Of a stretch of DNA of 51,750 nucleotides, positions 1 through 7,980 are shown one piece after another. The stretch comes from a virus. The DNA lies in the IMG/VR virus record IMGVR_UViG_3300050821_014117, positions 1-51,750 of that record. The stretch is one strand, 5' to 3'. Below the pieces are notes generated by a model. It searched no databases. It saw only the letters and a list, made by a program, of their open reading frames with translations, and had not been told where the DNA came from. A program made the position numbers and the translations under genes. Numbering within the stretch: the first letter of the stretch is position 1; the number at the start of each line of letters is the position of its first letter.

Positions 1-97
1 AACAACCCCGCGGCCGTCGAGATGTACCAGGCCCGGAGTTCAAAGTCGCTATCGACCTGGATCTGGACCGTCTGGGCCGTCAGCTCCTGGTTGGCGA
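1..97. repeat. Terminal direct repeat (circular joint), left copy
   Basis: Bases 1-97 are identical to 51654-51750. A gene runs open across the joined ends, so this is the overlap of a circularised assembly and not a biological repeat. The exact 97-base length suggests an assembler k-mer overlap. Confidence 0.95.
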
Positions 98-230
98 GTA
101 ACTGGCCATTGGGGGGGCTGTAGAGGTAGCTGTAGGGCCGGTCCTCGTAGCCCAGCCGCTGGGCCGTCGGCTGCGCGATCCCCTGTTGGAAATTCGGGGC
201 GAAGCGATTCAAAGGATAGGATGGCGTCAT
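1..230 (-). CDS. Beta-rich virion surface protein, N-terminal part (gene spans circular joint)
   Basis: This is the 5' part of a 149-aa protein that starts at ATG 230 (MTPSYPLNRFAPNF), crosses the circular joint and ends at 51434. The joined product contains WYISTAAGLFQIRLGD and ends in a FPAGSRIIIDIQDL...VQIVFMGVKRF segment. That segment is shared in pattern with the products of 51099-51434, 49428-50024 and 48937-49431. I infer a family of small jelly-roll-like or other beta-rich virion proteins; no named family is recognised. It is the last gene of its block before the 164-base gap leading to the coat-like gene at 395-1078. Confidence 0.8.
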   Translation of the reverse strand, partial: MTPSYPLNRFAPNFQQGIAQPTAQRLGYEDRPYSYLYSPPNGQLLANQELTAQTVQIQVDSDFELRAWYISTAAGL

Positions 231-394
231 AGGGATGCTCCGCAGCCGGGTGGGATGCCCCTTCGAACCGGGCACCCCCGCCGGGTGGTTTTTGCCGCCG
301 CCCTACGTGCGGGAGCGACGGCATCTTTTAGCGTCGGGGAGTTACCGCACGCCTCCCCTTTCGTGTTAGATCCGGTCCGTTATACGAACAGGTT
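231..394. other. Intergenic gap with hairpin
   Basis: No gene seen in these 164 bases. On the plus strand a GC-rich hairpin (GCCGCCGCCC, loop, GGGAGCGACGGC) is followed by ATCTTTT and resembles a terminator for plus-strand transcription, although no plus-strand gene lies nearby. Its role is unclear. Confidence 0.3.
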
Positions 395-1078
395 TTACTG
401 CACGCCTCTCGCGTACAATCCCACCAGCTCGCACAGCAGAATCAGGCCCGCGCCGCTCGCGCTCAACACCTGCGAGGAAGCGCCGGTCAATTGAGCGAAG
501 AACGACATCTGGTTCGCGATCACCAACTTGACCGCCACGACGTTCATGGCGTCACGGGAAGGCCAGCCGTTGGTGTAGAAGGATTCCGACGTCTTGGTGG
601 TGGCGCCGGCAATGCCCCAGCCGCTCGAGAAGTGGCGGATGTTGGCGCGCTGGTACTCCTTTTTGCCGAGCCAGAATTCAAAGGCCCAGGAGTTCAGCAG
701 GGTCTGGAGATCCGAGCGGAGGATGTCCTCGGAGATGCCGACACGAACCCCGAACACGCTGAACGCTTCGGGGGCGTCCAGTTTGGAGTTCTGGGTCATG
801 TTGGTTTGGGCGAAGGTCTTGCCCGAGCTGGACTCGACGTTGGTGAACAGCGAGGAGTTCGGGGTGTTGATGGTGCCCGCGGCCGCATAGGTGATGGTGT
901 CGTAGATCGGGGTGTCCTGGACGTCGAGCGTGTTGGATACGTAGATCTGGCCCTTGAAGCTGTTGATGATGAATTGCTGCTGGGCCGTGATGGCGGCGGC
1001 GGCGGTCTGGACCGCCACCGCGTTGTTCATGGCGGCCTGGGTGGCGGCCGCTTGCGCTACGGTTTGGCTTTGTGTCAT
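395..1078 (-). CDS. Putative coat (capsid-like) protein, 227 aa
   Basis: Starts at ATG 1078 with an AAGGAG site eight bases upstream. The N-terminus is Ala/Gln-rich and helical; the rest looks beta-rich. It is clearly paralogous to the product of 18143-18814. Both have NM-x-Q followed by LDAPEAFSV near the middle, a WLG-x-K-x-Y-x-R-x-N-I stretch, and the same type of C-terminus (LCELVGLYARGVQ here, LWCHLEGLHATGVQ there). The position inside the structural-type operon, the good ribosome site and the length suggest an abundant virion protein. The capsid role is inference; no hallmark capsid family is recognisable by eye. Confidence 0.6.
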   Translation of the reverse strand: MTQSQTVAQAAATQAAMNNAVAVQTAAAAITAQQQFIINSFKGQIYVSNTLDVQDTPIYDTITYAAAGTINTPNSSLFTNVESSSGKTFAQTNMTQNSKLDAPEAFSVFGVRVGISEDILRSDLQTLLNSWAFEFWLGKKEYQRANIRHFSSGWGIAGATTKTSESFYTNGWPSRDAMNVVAVKLVIANQMSFFAQLTGASSQVLSASGAGLILLCELVGLYARGVQ

Positions 1079-1113
1079 GTGTGGTCTCCTTGGTGGAATG
1101 GTTCAGAACTCGA

Positions 1114-1704
1114 TTAGGCTCCGTAGGCGTTGGGGTAGGCGCTGTGGCCCCCCATGTAGGCCTGGGCGCCCCCGGGTCCCATCTGGGCCGCGGATGGCCA
1201 GAACGGTAGCCCGGGCTGGCTGGGCACGAGGTCGCCGGTGCCGCGTCCCGATAGCGAGATGGTGGAGCCAACGGTCGGGACGAAGTTGTTGAGCAGGGTG
1301 GAGCCCGCGTTCATCAGGCCCCCGAACCCCACGGCCGAGCCGAAATCGGGGCTCACGAAGCTGAAGGCCCACCACTCCGCCACCGCCAGGACAAACGCCG
1401 CGATGGTGGCGAAGATATTGTTGCTGGTGATGTTGGAAGGCAGGAGCGGCAGGACCGCCCGGTTGATCGTGACGCCGATAAGGCCGCCCGCGATGTACTG
1501 CCCCATTTTCATGGGGGTGATGTGCTGGCCGAAAAACGCCGGGTTCCTGCGGTTGCGCCGCTTGGGCCGGTGGCTATGACCCTTGTTGGACCGCGGCCCC
1601 ACCACGATGACCCGGGTGCCGGGGTTGCGTTTTCTGTTTCGACTCCGGGCCAGATTGCTTGCCCGGTGAGCCCCTTTTTTCTTGGGGCGCGCTTTAGCTG
1701 GCAT
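1114..1704 (-). CDS. Basic membrane protein with QPGLPFWP motif
   Basis: The preferred start is ATG 1704, preceded by AAAAAAAGGAG at good spacing; an in-frame ATG at 1863 would add 53 basic residues directly after the upstream stop. The first 60 residues are packed with Arg/Lys (NRKRNP, RRNRRNP), suggesting nucleic-acid contact. Two hydrophobic segments follow (IAGGLIGVTI..., FATIAAFVLAVAEWWAF). Near the C-terminus is GDLVPSQPGLPFWP, the same motif that is repeated three times in the product of 6828-7322. I infer a virion protein linking membrane and genome. Unknown family. Confidence 0.7.
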   Translation of the reverse strand: MPAKARPKKKGAHRASNLARSRNRKRNPGTRVIVVGPRSNKGHSHRPKRRNRRNPAFFGQHITPMKMGQYIAGGLIGVTINRAVLPLLPSNITSNNIFATIAAFVLAVAEWWAFSFVSPDFGSAVGFGGLMNAGSTLLNNFVPTVGSTISLSGRGTGDLVPSQPGLPFWPSAAQMGPGGAQAYMGGHSAYPNAYGA

Positions 1705-1870
1705 TGTGTGTCTCCTTTTTTTGGCTGGATTCAAAGACCCGAGCATTAGCGTGTACGCCGGGTTGCTTCTTGGCCGGTGCGCGGCCTTCGGGCGCTTGGC
1801 GCGTGGACGGACACGGATGCCGCGCCGCCCATTCACCACTCGCCGAACTGGTTCCACCTGCATGGTTCGG

Positions 1871-2251
1871 TTACCTCACGATCGAGTGGGGGCGCTGGAT
1901 ATAGACCTTGGCCAGGCCGCCCGCCGCCGTCGTGCCTTTCTGCAGGACCGTGTAGTTCCCGCTTTCGCTGGATTCCCACCACGGGCTGGTGATTTCGTTG
2001 CCGTCTTGCGCGATGATCGAGACCTGCGGGAACCCCTGGGTGATTTCGGAGTTGGCGAGCCCGAACATGTGGGTGATGACGGCGGAGGTGTCGGCCGCGG
2101 CCGAGGCCGAGACCGTGGCGATGACGGTGTTCTGCGGCAGCGGCGCGGGGACCGGGGGCGGCACTACCGTCCCGGGATAGAGGTACGTGATGGTGACGGC
2201 GCCCCGTTCAAGCTGCAAGCGGCGCGCGGATAGCGGAATGCGTGTGTTCAT
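1871..2251 (-). CDS. Hypothetical protein, 126 aa
   Basis: Starts at ATG 2251 with GAGGAG five bases upstream. The protein is rich in Val, Thr, Ala and Pro, with a PPPVPAPLP linker and probable beta structure after it (IAQDGNEITSPWWE). The stop is followed at once by the basic membrane gene, or by its alternative start at 1863. Likely a small virion or accessory protein; family not recognised. Confidence 0.65.
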   Translation of the reverse strand: MNTRIPLSARRLQLERGAVTITYLYPGTVVPPPVPAPLPQNTVIATVSASAAADTSAVITHMFGLANSEITQGFPQVSIIAQDGNEITSPWWESSESGNYTVLQKGTTAAGGLAKVYIQRPHSIVR

Positions 2252-2964
2252 AAGCTCCTCTCAAATTCTCGCGCCTGTGGCGCTTCTGGCCTTACAAATT
2301 CGTGGTCCACTCGATCGGGCGCAACGTAATCGCGGGATGGCCGGACATCGTAGTAGGCCAAATGGCCCGCTTCGCACCGGGGGGCCCAATAGGGCTGGAT
2401 CCCGAGCTTTCGGCACCGGATGAAAAACGAGTGGTCCTCACCCTTGCCGGCATAACGGTCGAAGGGGTTTTCATGGAGTTCCCGGGTGATGCGCTCAAAC
2501 ACACGGCGCCGGATCAACAGGGTGCCGCCGCCGGCGGAATCCACCGGCACCAGATCCAGCGTTTGGTCCCACTGGGCTATGAGTTCGTGGCGATCGCTTT
2601 TTGGCTCGTGCAGGTAAGCGACCGGGAAATGGGGCTCGCCCTTGAAGCCGTAGCAGCCGGTCACGACATCCAGGTCCCGGAGCTCCAGGAACCGGACCAG
2701 CCGCGCCGCTAGATCGGGCTCGAAGGTCAGGTCGGTGTCGAGCATCAGGAGCCAATCGCCCCGCATCCTCGAGACAAGGTCGTTGCGGGCGTAGTCGTGC
2801 AGGCTCAGACGGGTCCGTTCAATGTGGATCGATTGCCCGGGTTGGCAAAGGGCCTCATGGGTAAAGCACACCAGTTGGCTCAGGGCGAAACAGAATGGTT
2901 CCGGCACCGACATGACGCCACCGAGGTACCCGATGGTTCCGATCTGGCTGTGGCGGGTTAACAT
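2248..2964 (-). CDS. Family 2-like (GT-A) glycosyltransferase
   Basis: 238 aa from ATG 2964, with AGGAG upstream. The stretch DWLLMLDTDLTFEPDLAARL contains a DxD-type metal and nucleotide-sugar site (LDTDLTF), and GGGTLLIRRRVFE followed by GEDHSFFIRCRKLG is the usual acceptor-side region of GT-A enzymes. The start overlaps the stop of the methyltransferase gene (ATGTTAA). It forms a trio with the methyltransferase and a second glycosyltransferase. Such trios may build or modify a glycan, for example on virion proteins, host surface or DNA; the substrate cannot be told from sequence. Confidence 0.85.
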   Translation of the reverse strand: MLTRHSQIGTIGYLGGVMSVPEPFCFALSQLVCFTHEALCQPGQSIHIERTRLSLHDYARNDLVSRMRGDWLLMLDTDLTFEPDLAARLVRFLELRDLDVVTGCYGFKGEPHFPVAYLHEPKSDRHELIAQWDQTLDLVPVDSAGGGTLLIRRRVFERITRELHENPFDRYAGKGEDHSFFIRCRKLGIQPYWAPRCEAGHLAYYDVRPSRDYVAPDRVDHEFVRPEAPQAREFERSL

Positions 2965-3524
2965 TCGGCTTGCTCCTGACACGCGACGACTCCCGAACCA
3001 ACTTCGCCCCACACATAATGGATGCGCGAGCGCTCCACCACCCTGAGGCCGGCTTCCGCGATCCAGCCGTAAAGTTCCGCCCAGGAGATGGAGCGATAGT
3101 GATAGGCGTAGATGCCGGGGGCATAGAACTTGGCGTCACCCTCTGGGGTTTCGAGGGTTCCGGCGTCACGGCGCCCATCGTGCGGCATCGTGATTACGAT
3201 TCGCCCGCCGGGTTTCAGGGCCGCGGCCGCTTCCCGGAGCGCCAGTACTGCGTCCGCGCGCTCCATGTGTTCCAGGATTTCCCCCAGCACAACAGTGTCG
3301 AATTCACCACGGTAGGGGAGCGCCCGGCAGTCTCCGATTCGATGGGTCGGCATCGCGAGGCCCGTGACGTGATCCACTTCCCGCAGATCGAAGTTGACGG
3401 CCCCCATGTTGCCCGGCCCGCTCCCCAGGTTGGCCCCGTCGGTGTTCGAGCCCACGTTCAGGATTGCGCCCTGCGCGTGTTCCCGCTGGTAGGTGAACTG
3501 ATCCTGATAGACTCGGGTACTCAC
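2958..3524 (-). CDS. SAM-dependent class I methyltransferase
   Basis: 188 aa. The likely start is GTG 3524 (MSTRVYQDQF), overlapping the stop of the upstream glycosyltransferase as GTGA with a GGAGG site before it. Motif I is ILNVGSNTDGANLG, with an acidic residue in NFDLREVDHV. A DTVVLGEILEHMERAD segment and LKPGGRIVITMPHDG are the usual motifs IV-VI of small-molecule and glycan methyltransferases. Probably methylates the sugar product of the neighbouring glycosyltransferases (inference from context). Confidence 0.85.
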   Translation of the reverse strand: MSTRVYQDQFTYQREHAQGAILNVGSNTDGANLGSGPGNMGAVNFDLREVDHVTGLAMPTHRIGDCRALPYRGEFDTVVLGEILEHMERADAVLALREAAAALKPGGRIVITMPHDGRRDAGTLETPEGDAKFYAPGIYAYHYRSISWAELYGWIAEAGLRVVERSRIHYVWGEVGSGVVACQEQAEC

Positions 3525-5032
3525 AGGAGCGCGACCTCCATGTCTGGCTGGGGAATCTCCACAGGACGAACCAGCGAGGCCGAGCACATCCCGGTATGGC
3601 CCGCTTCCCGCTCGCAAGTAAGCCCGGTAAGCCCGAACTTAGAACCGCACGACACAGGTGCCGTTTCCACCTCCATCACTTCGTCCACAACACAGCGAGG
3701 GGCAGGGATGCTTTGAACGGGTTTCACGTCGTTCCGCGCTTCTTCGGCTTCGTTAGCCGCGCGTCTATCGTCCGCCACATCCCCAGTCGTGTTGTGTGTT
3801 ATGTCGTTTCGCGCCCAGCCTTCCCACTGCCGGGCGAAAATATCCCAATCGAATGTTTCTCGCGCCCACGCCATCATGTCGGGGCGGATGGCTTCTTGGA
3901 ACCCGGGGGTCACCAGGGCCTTGAAGGTTTCGAGGATGTAGCGGGCCACCACCAGTTGGTTCCGGACATCCCCGTCAATGAAGATGCCGTGCTGGACGTT
4001 TTCCGCAATGGCCCAAACGGGGCCGGTGATGGGGATGGCGCCGCACGCTTGGGCGTCCATGCAGGTGATGCACGACGTTTCGGTAAAGTTGCTAGGGTGA
4101 ACCCATAGCCCGGCTTTGAACCACTCGCGCAGCAGCTCCGGCTGGCCGGTTCGCCCGTGGTAATGGACCCCCGGTTGTTCCAAGAGGTCGCGCAATCGCT
4201 GGGTCCGGTGCCCCACCCGTGAATTCTGCCCCAGGTGCTGCACGACCTTTTCGATATTGTCGAACCCGTAGTAGATGTGGAGTTCCGCGTCCGGCACCAT
4301 CTCGCGGATCCGGGGGAACATTTCAAGCAAGTACTCCATGCCGCGGTCCGGGGAACTGGCGTACATGAGGCGGTGGGGGTTGCGGACAATTTGCCGGGTG
4401 CCCTTGCATTCAGGGCATACCTCCGCGTTGCAGTTCCCGCCAACGACTCCCGAGCACTCCGCCGCACATTCGTGTGTTGGTTTCTCGTCACAGGTCTTAC
4501 CTGTGCCTTCGCATGCCGGGCAGCGCGCCGCGATTTCTTCGATCAGGGCCCGCTTGATCCCGTTGGACGAAACCGACACCCTGGCGCCGGGGTAAACGGT
4601 CCGGAAGTACTGGCCCTGGGTCTGGCAGAGAGCGACCAACCGGGTGAGCCGCCGGGCTCGCTCGAGCGTCAGGCGGGAACCTTCGCGCTTGTAGTCGACG
4701 TCCTGGCAAATGAGCCAGGCGGTTGAACCTTCCGGCACTCGATCGATCCATTCGGGGGCCCGATAGATGACCCAGACGTCGACGGGCCCGTCCGACTGGA
4801 TCGTGGTGGCGAAATCGTCGCCCGCCAGCTCCACGTTGAACCAGCGGACGCCCGCGGGGTCGACCGCATCGGTAAAGGGCGTGGGGGCCAACGAGACAAC
4901 ATCGTGGCCTAGGCGGGCGAGCCGCTGGGCCATTTCGATGTGGCTGGTCTCCGAGCCCCCGATGCCCTGGCGGTCGGGGTTGGTCCAATCCCAAGGTTCG
5001 AACGTCCCGGTCGAGATGAAGCAGAATTTCAA
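3521..5032 (-). CDS. GT-B (family 4-like) glycosyltransferase with Cys-rich insert
   Basis: 503 aa from TTG 5032 (MKFCFISTGTFEPW), chosen because GGAGG lies seven bases upstream and the product then starts with the beta-strand of a GT-B Rossmann fold. GIGGSETSHIEMAQRLARLGHDV is the N-terminal nucleotide loop; SPDRGMEYLLEMFPRIREMVPDAELHIYYG and ETSCITCMDAQACGAIPITG are the donor-binding C-terminal lobe. Residues around 205-245 hold several Cys pairs (CPACEGTGKTC, CPECKGT), a zinc-finger-like insert unusual for the family. First gene of the sugar trio. Confidence 0.85.
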   Translation of the reverse strand: MKFCFISTGTFEPWDWTNPDRQGIGGSETSHIEMAQRLARLGHDVVSLAPTPFTDAVDPAGVRWFNVELAGDDFATTIQSDGPVDVWVIYRAPEWIDRVPEGSTAWLICQDVDYKREGSRLTLERARRLTRLVALCQTQGQYFRTVYPGARVSVSSNGIKRALIEEIAARCPACEGTGKTCDEKPTHECAAECSGVVGGNCNAEVCPECKGTRQIVRNPHRLMYASSPDRGMEYLLEMFPRIREMVPDAELHIYYGFDNIEKVVQHLGQNSRVGHRTQRLRDLLEQPGVHYHGRTGQPELLREWFKAGLWVHPSNFTETSCITCMDAQACGAIPITGPVWAIAENVQHGIFIDGDVRNQLVVARYILETFKALVTPGFQEAIRPDMMAWARETFDWDIFARQWEGWARNDITHNTTGDVADDRRAANEAEEARNDVKPVQSIPAPRCVVDEVMEVETAPVSCGSKFGLTGLTCEREAGHTGMCSASLVRPVEIPQPDMEVALL

Positions 5033-5059
5033 GCCGTCGCCTCCGTGGTAAACTGTTCC

Positions 5060-5136
5060 TGAGGGGTGGAGCAGCACGGTAGCTCGCCAGCCTCATAAGC
5101 TGGAGGTCGAGGGTTCCAATCCCTCCCCCTCAACCA
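5060..5136 (+). tRNA. tRNA-Met (CAT), initiator-like
   Basis: A complete cloverleaf can be folded by eye. The acceptor is TGAGGGG/CCCCTCA, discriminator A, with CCA encoded. The D stem is GAGC/GCTC, the anticodon stem CCAGC/GCTGG with loop CTCATAA, and the T stem GAGGG/CCCTC. The D arm and extra loop resemble bacterial initiator tRNA, including the A11-T24 pair. Position 1-72 is a weak T-A pair, and the three G-C pairs typical of initiator anticodon stems are missing. The T loop is TTCCAAT, with an unusual C57. It lies on the plus strand, just upstream of and opposite to the glycosyltransferase start. Confidence 0.9.
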
Positions 5137-5228
5137 CTGGGCCCGCGCGATCAAACTGTTGACCCGCTCGAGCCGCTCCAGCGCCTTGAGCCGGTGCCCT
5201 ACTGCCAAATGTCTGCACTGGTGCCGCA

Positions 5229-6821
5229 TTAGCCCACCAGCCCCGGCGATACTCCGCCTAACGATGCCTCGGGCGCCCCAATGAAGTAACGGCCGCCCGC
5301 GATCTCAAGCGACGGGTCCCGGGGCTTATAGATCAGGACCGGGCACCGGCCCTTTGAATGTTCTTTCCCCAGGTCGTGGTAGAAGTCGAGCAGCACTTTG
5401 CCGTTTTCTTCAAACGATTTCTTGGTCCGGTACTCCACTTGGCGGATTTCCCCCAGGACCATGTGGTCGCGCTGGTCCTCTTTTTCGATCCCGTAGCGCC
5501 CCAGTTGGTCAATCGGGACCTTCTGGTCTCCCCCAACGGGGATGAGTTGCCGGCCGTCCTCGGTCGAGGTCAAGTAAATGATGTCCTCGATCTTGGAGTC
5601 CGATGGGTCGGGCGCTCGTAAGCGGAACGGCTCGTTTTTCCCCACCTTCACAATCATGGATACCAACGGACCCAGCGAAGTGGTGACGCTGTGGTAGTGG
5701 CGGGACTCGACAAACTCCAGCACTTCGGTCGAGGGGAACCCGTGAAACTCCTCGAACAGCTTGGCCGCTTGGTCCAGGGGATTTTTCCGTTTCGTCAGGC
5801 TCCGCTGAAACACCTTGACCCGGATGCCCCTGGGGTTCGATACCTCGTGGAGCCGCAGCCTTGCCCACCCTTGGGCGGCCTTGAAAGTTTTGAACCGTTC
5901 GGTTTCGGCCCCGAGCCTCACGCTAAATTCGTGGGGGGCCGTCTGGAAGATGTCGGCCTGGGCCTTGCCTTCCCGCAGGCTCACGAAGGGGTTCTTGCTC
6001 GACATCGCCGCAAACTTGCCGGCGCGCGCCGCCCTCAGGAGTTCCGCCTTACCGCGTGGGGTCCGCATCTTTGAAGCCGCGCATACTGCCGCCGGGGACG
6101 TGGTGCCCTTGCGCTTCGATACGGATTTTACGCAGCGTTCGAAAGAACCCTTCCCAGGGTTTTTCTTTCCACCGGTTGCTGCCCAATCTGCTTTACGCGC
6201 CGCGGTGGCCTGTTCATAGCTGTCGAACGTTCCCAGGATCTTGGTGCCTACACCTAACTTGCGCCTCAGTTCGTAGCGATCACCCTCGACGCGGGCGATG
6301 ATGTAATCGATAACTGGCTTTGGTGATTTCGGATTGCGGAATGGCCTACCTGTTTCGGTTTCCAGAATTACGGCATCTCCGCGCTGCTGATAAACCTGAA
6401 CGGTGCCGATCCCGCGCGAGCGACCGTATGCCAGAGCAGCCTTGATGGCCTCTGCTTTCGTATCGTAATAGCCGCCACCACTTGCCGACCAGAACCGTTT
6501 GCCTTTCCTGAAAGTCGGTTGGCCAGTACCCAGATGTGGATTGCTCGCGACCGCTTTCCGGACCAGCGCCTGCTGCGATGGGCTCAACCGCTCATAAGGG
6601 GTACCGAACAACGCGGGCATCTTCTGGGTGGGTTTTGCCGTGGCCTTTTTGGCTTTTGAAACCCGGGGCACCTGAACCCGCGGCCGCACCGCCGCCGAAT
6701 GCACGCGGGTCGATACCATCGCGGGGCCAGATCCTTTCTGGCGGGTCCACGTTTTCGACTTGGCGCTGTAGGTCCGTTTGGACCAGGGCCAGTTCTTCCG
6801 TTTTTTAGCCGTTGCCGTCAT
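5229..6821 (-). CDS. Large basic multi-segment protein, 530 aa
   Basis: Starts at ATG 6821 after AAGGCGGC. The N-terminal 60 residues are rich in Lys/Arg (KKRKNWPWSKRTYSAKSK). Several segments end in a basic-Asn-Pro signature (GGKKNPGKGSF, KNPFVSL, SNPRGI, KRKNPLD). Around residue 230 is FERCVKSVSKRKGTTSPAAVCAASK, a Cys-containing motif I have seen in other phage-like proteins of unknown function. The C-terminal 150 residues look like a globular alpha/beta domain. Probably a virion-core or DNA-associated protein made of repeated short basic modules (inference). Confidence 0.7.
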   Translation of the reverse strand: MTATAKKRKNWPWSKRTYSAKSKTWTRQKGSGPAMVSTRVHSAAVRPRVQVPRVSKAKKATAKPTQKMPALFGTPYERLSPSQQALVRKAVASNPHLGTGQPTFRKGKRFWSASGGGYYDTKAEAIKAALAYGRSRGIGTVQVYQQRGDAVILETETGRPFRNPKSPKPVIDYIIARVEGDRYELRRKLGVGTKILGTFDSYEQATAARKADWAATGGKKNPGKGSFERCVKSVSKRKGTTSPAAVCAASKMRTPRGKAELLRAARAGKFAAMSSKNPFVSLREGKAQADIFQTAPHEFSVRLGAETERFKTFKAAQGWARLRLHEVSNPRGIRVKVFQRSLTKRKNPLDQAAKLFEEFHGFPSTEVLEFVESRHYHSVTTSLGPLVSMIVKVGKNEPFRLRAPDPSDSKIEDIIYLTSTEDGRQLIPVGGDQKVPIDQLGRYGIEKEDQRDHMVLGEIRQVEYRTKKSFEENGKVLLDFYHDLGKEHSKGRCPVLIYKPRDPSLEIAGGRYFIGAPEASLGGVSPGLVG

Positions 6822-6827
6822 GCCGCC

Positions 6828-7322
6828 TTATGCGTAAGCGCTCCGGGCCGCGGCGGCGGCCCGTCGGCCCCTCTGATACCGGGAATGCGCTTTGCCGCCC
6901 GAGAAGAAAAACACGTACACGAGGGCCGCGCCACCCGCCAGCATCCAGAACGGGACGGTCCCGATGATGGGCTCCTGCATCGCGGTCATGAAGCTCTGCC
7001 ACGCGGCTGAAAATTGCCCCGACGTCAGATTGGTCATCATGGCGCTCAAGTCGTCCGTCAGGGCCCCCATGCCGCCATGGCCGCAAGTGCCTCCGCAGCC
7101 ACACCCGCAGTCCCCGGAGCCCATGCCGGACCCGCTGGGCCAGAACGGCAGCCCGGGTTGACTGGGAGTCAAATCCCCCATCCCCATGGCGCCGGGCCAG
7201 AACGGCAGCCCGGGTTGACTAGGGGCCAGATCCCCCATCCCCATGGCGCCGGGCCAGAACGGCAGGCCGGGTTGCGCTGGAACCAAATCCCCCACCCCTA
7301 GGTATTGACGCGACATCCTCAT
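6828..7322 (-). CDS. Membrane protein with three 19-residue QPGLPFWP repeats
   Basis: 164 aa from ATG 7322 (MRMSRQYLGVGDLVP), with AAGGAGG upstream. Residues 12-65 are three near-identical units of GDLxPxQPGLPFWPGAMGM, followed by a Gly/Cys-rich patch (DCGCGCGGTCGHGG), an amphipathic region, one membrane helix (VPFWMLAGGAALVYVFFF) and a basic tail. The N-terminus fits the MRI...LGD signature of its neighbours. Its motif recurs once in the product of 1114-1704, suggesting both bind the same partner. Confidence 0.75.
   Translation of the reverse strand: MRMSRQYLGVGDLVPAQPGLPFWPGAMGMGDLAPSQPGLPFWPGAMGMGDLTPSQPGLPFWPSGSGMGSGDCGCGCGGTCGHGGMGALTDDLSAMMTNLTSGQFSAAWQSFMTAMQEPIIGTVPFWMLAGGAALVYVFFFSGGKAHSRYQRGRRAAAAARSAYA
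7141..7311 (-). repeat. Three tandem 57-bp repeats inside a gene
   Basis: Units start at about 7141, 7198 and 7255, each opening with CAGAACGGCAG on the plus strand. The period of 57 bases equals 19 codons, so the repeat keeps frame. The third unit is the most diverged. Confidence 0.9.
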
Positions 7323-7333
7323 AAAAAGCCTCC

Positions 7334-7780
7334 TTACCGCCTCCCCAGCACAATGGGCAACACCAGGATGGTGACGACCCCCGCAATAATCAACGGCATC
7401 CACGACCCGACCGCTTGACCCGCCGCCTGGATCGCCGTAATGGTCGGGCTTTGCTGGACCACAGGAACCGTTGGGCTCACGGTGGTGGGGGCTTGGCTAC
7501 ACCCCAGGGCCGTGGTGTCCCACACGGTCCCCGCGGGACACACGTTGTAACAGGGCCAGCAGGCTTGCCGGCCGAACAGATCACCCGTGACCCCGCCGGT
7601 CCACCAGCAACTCCCCGGGCAGTTCACGTCCGAGAAGGTCCCGGCGTTGGGTTGCGGCTGCGCCACGTCTCCCAGGCCCGCCGCCTGCAGGACCGAATTG
7701 GGCGCGAACTGATACATCATGCTGGTGGGGACAGTATCGCCGATCCCACGGACTCCAATGCGCTGTGCCGCGATCCTCAT
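7334..7780 (-). CDS. Tail-anchored membrane protein of the MRI-LGD group
   Basis: 148 aa from ATG 7780 (MRIAAQRIGVRGIGD), overlapping the stop of the next upstream gene as ATGA. The middle is Cys-rich (CPGSCWW, QACWPCYNVCPAG), then a Thr/Pro linker, and at the end one membrane helix (MPLIIAGVVTILVLPIVL) capped by GRR. No signal peptide is visible. This architecture is shared with the products of 8399-8842, 10621-11445 and 12948-13457. Likely a virion or assembly membrane protein. Confidence 0.7.
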   Translation of the reverse strand: MRIAAQRIGVRGIGDTVPTSMMYQFAPNSVLQAAGLGDVAQPQPNAGTFSDVNCPGSCWWTGGVTGDLFGRQACWPCYNVCPAGTVWDTTALGCSQAPTTVSPTVPVVQQSPTITAIQAAGQAVGSWMPLIIAGVVTILVLPIVLGRR

Positions 7781-7980
7781 TGGGCACCCCCCAGCAGACC
7801 AAGGGGCGATTTCCCCGTGATGGCCTGGTACCCCATCCAGGTCGCGAGTGCCGCGCCGATGACCTGGTGGCCGTTGAAAAACAAATACACCCCTGCGGCG
7901 GTCCCGATCCATTCGGGGAGATTGGGGACTTGCCCCAAGGCCGATAGGGCCTGCGCGGGACTGGTGACCTGGGGGTTCAT
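7777..7980 (-). CDS. Small membrane protein, 67 aa
   Basis: Starts at ATG 7980, overlapping the stop of the J-domain gene. It has two weakly hydrophobic stretches (WIGTAAGVYLFFN, VIGAALATWMGYQAI) and no recognised family. Stop-start overlap on both sides ties it to the structural-type operon. Confidence 0.65.
   Translation of the reverse strand: MNPQVTSPAQALSALGQVPNLPEWIGTAAGVYLFFNGHQVIGAALATWMGYQAITGKSPLGLLGGAQ

Noticed and set aside
255-285. tRNA-like GGTTCGAA segment near 261
   Set aside because: The flanking bases do not form a T stem or an acceptor stem.
491-1117. Plus-strand reading frame opposite the coat-like gene
   Set aside because: Shadow of a gene with clear start, ribosome site and paralogue.
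1705-1863. N-terminal extension of the basic membrane protein to ATG 1863
   Set aside because: Possible, but AAAAAAAGGAG before ATG 1704 is much stronger. Kept as an alternative in the entry only.
2970-3716. Plus-strand reading frame of 248 codons opposite the methyltransferase gene
   Set aside because: It lies fully opposite well-supported enzyme genes, has no ribosome site and an Arg/Pro/Gly-rich shadow composition.
5029-5229. Minus-strand 66-codon frame before the glycosyltransferase
   Set aside because: Its second half is the complement of the tRNA gene; only the first 30 codons could be coding, with no ribosome site.
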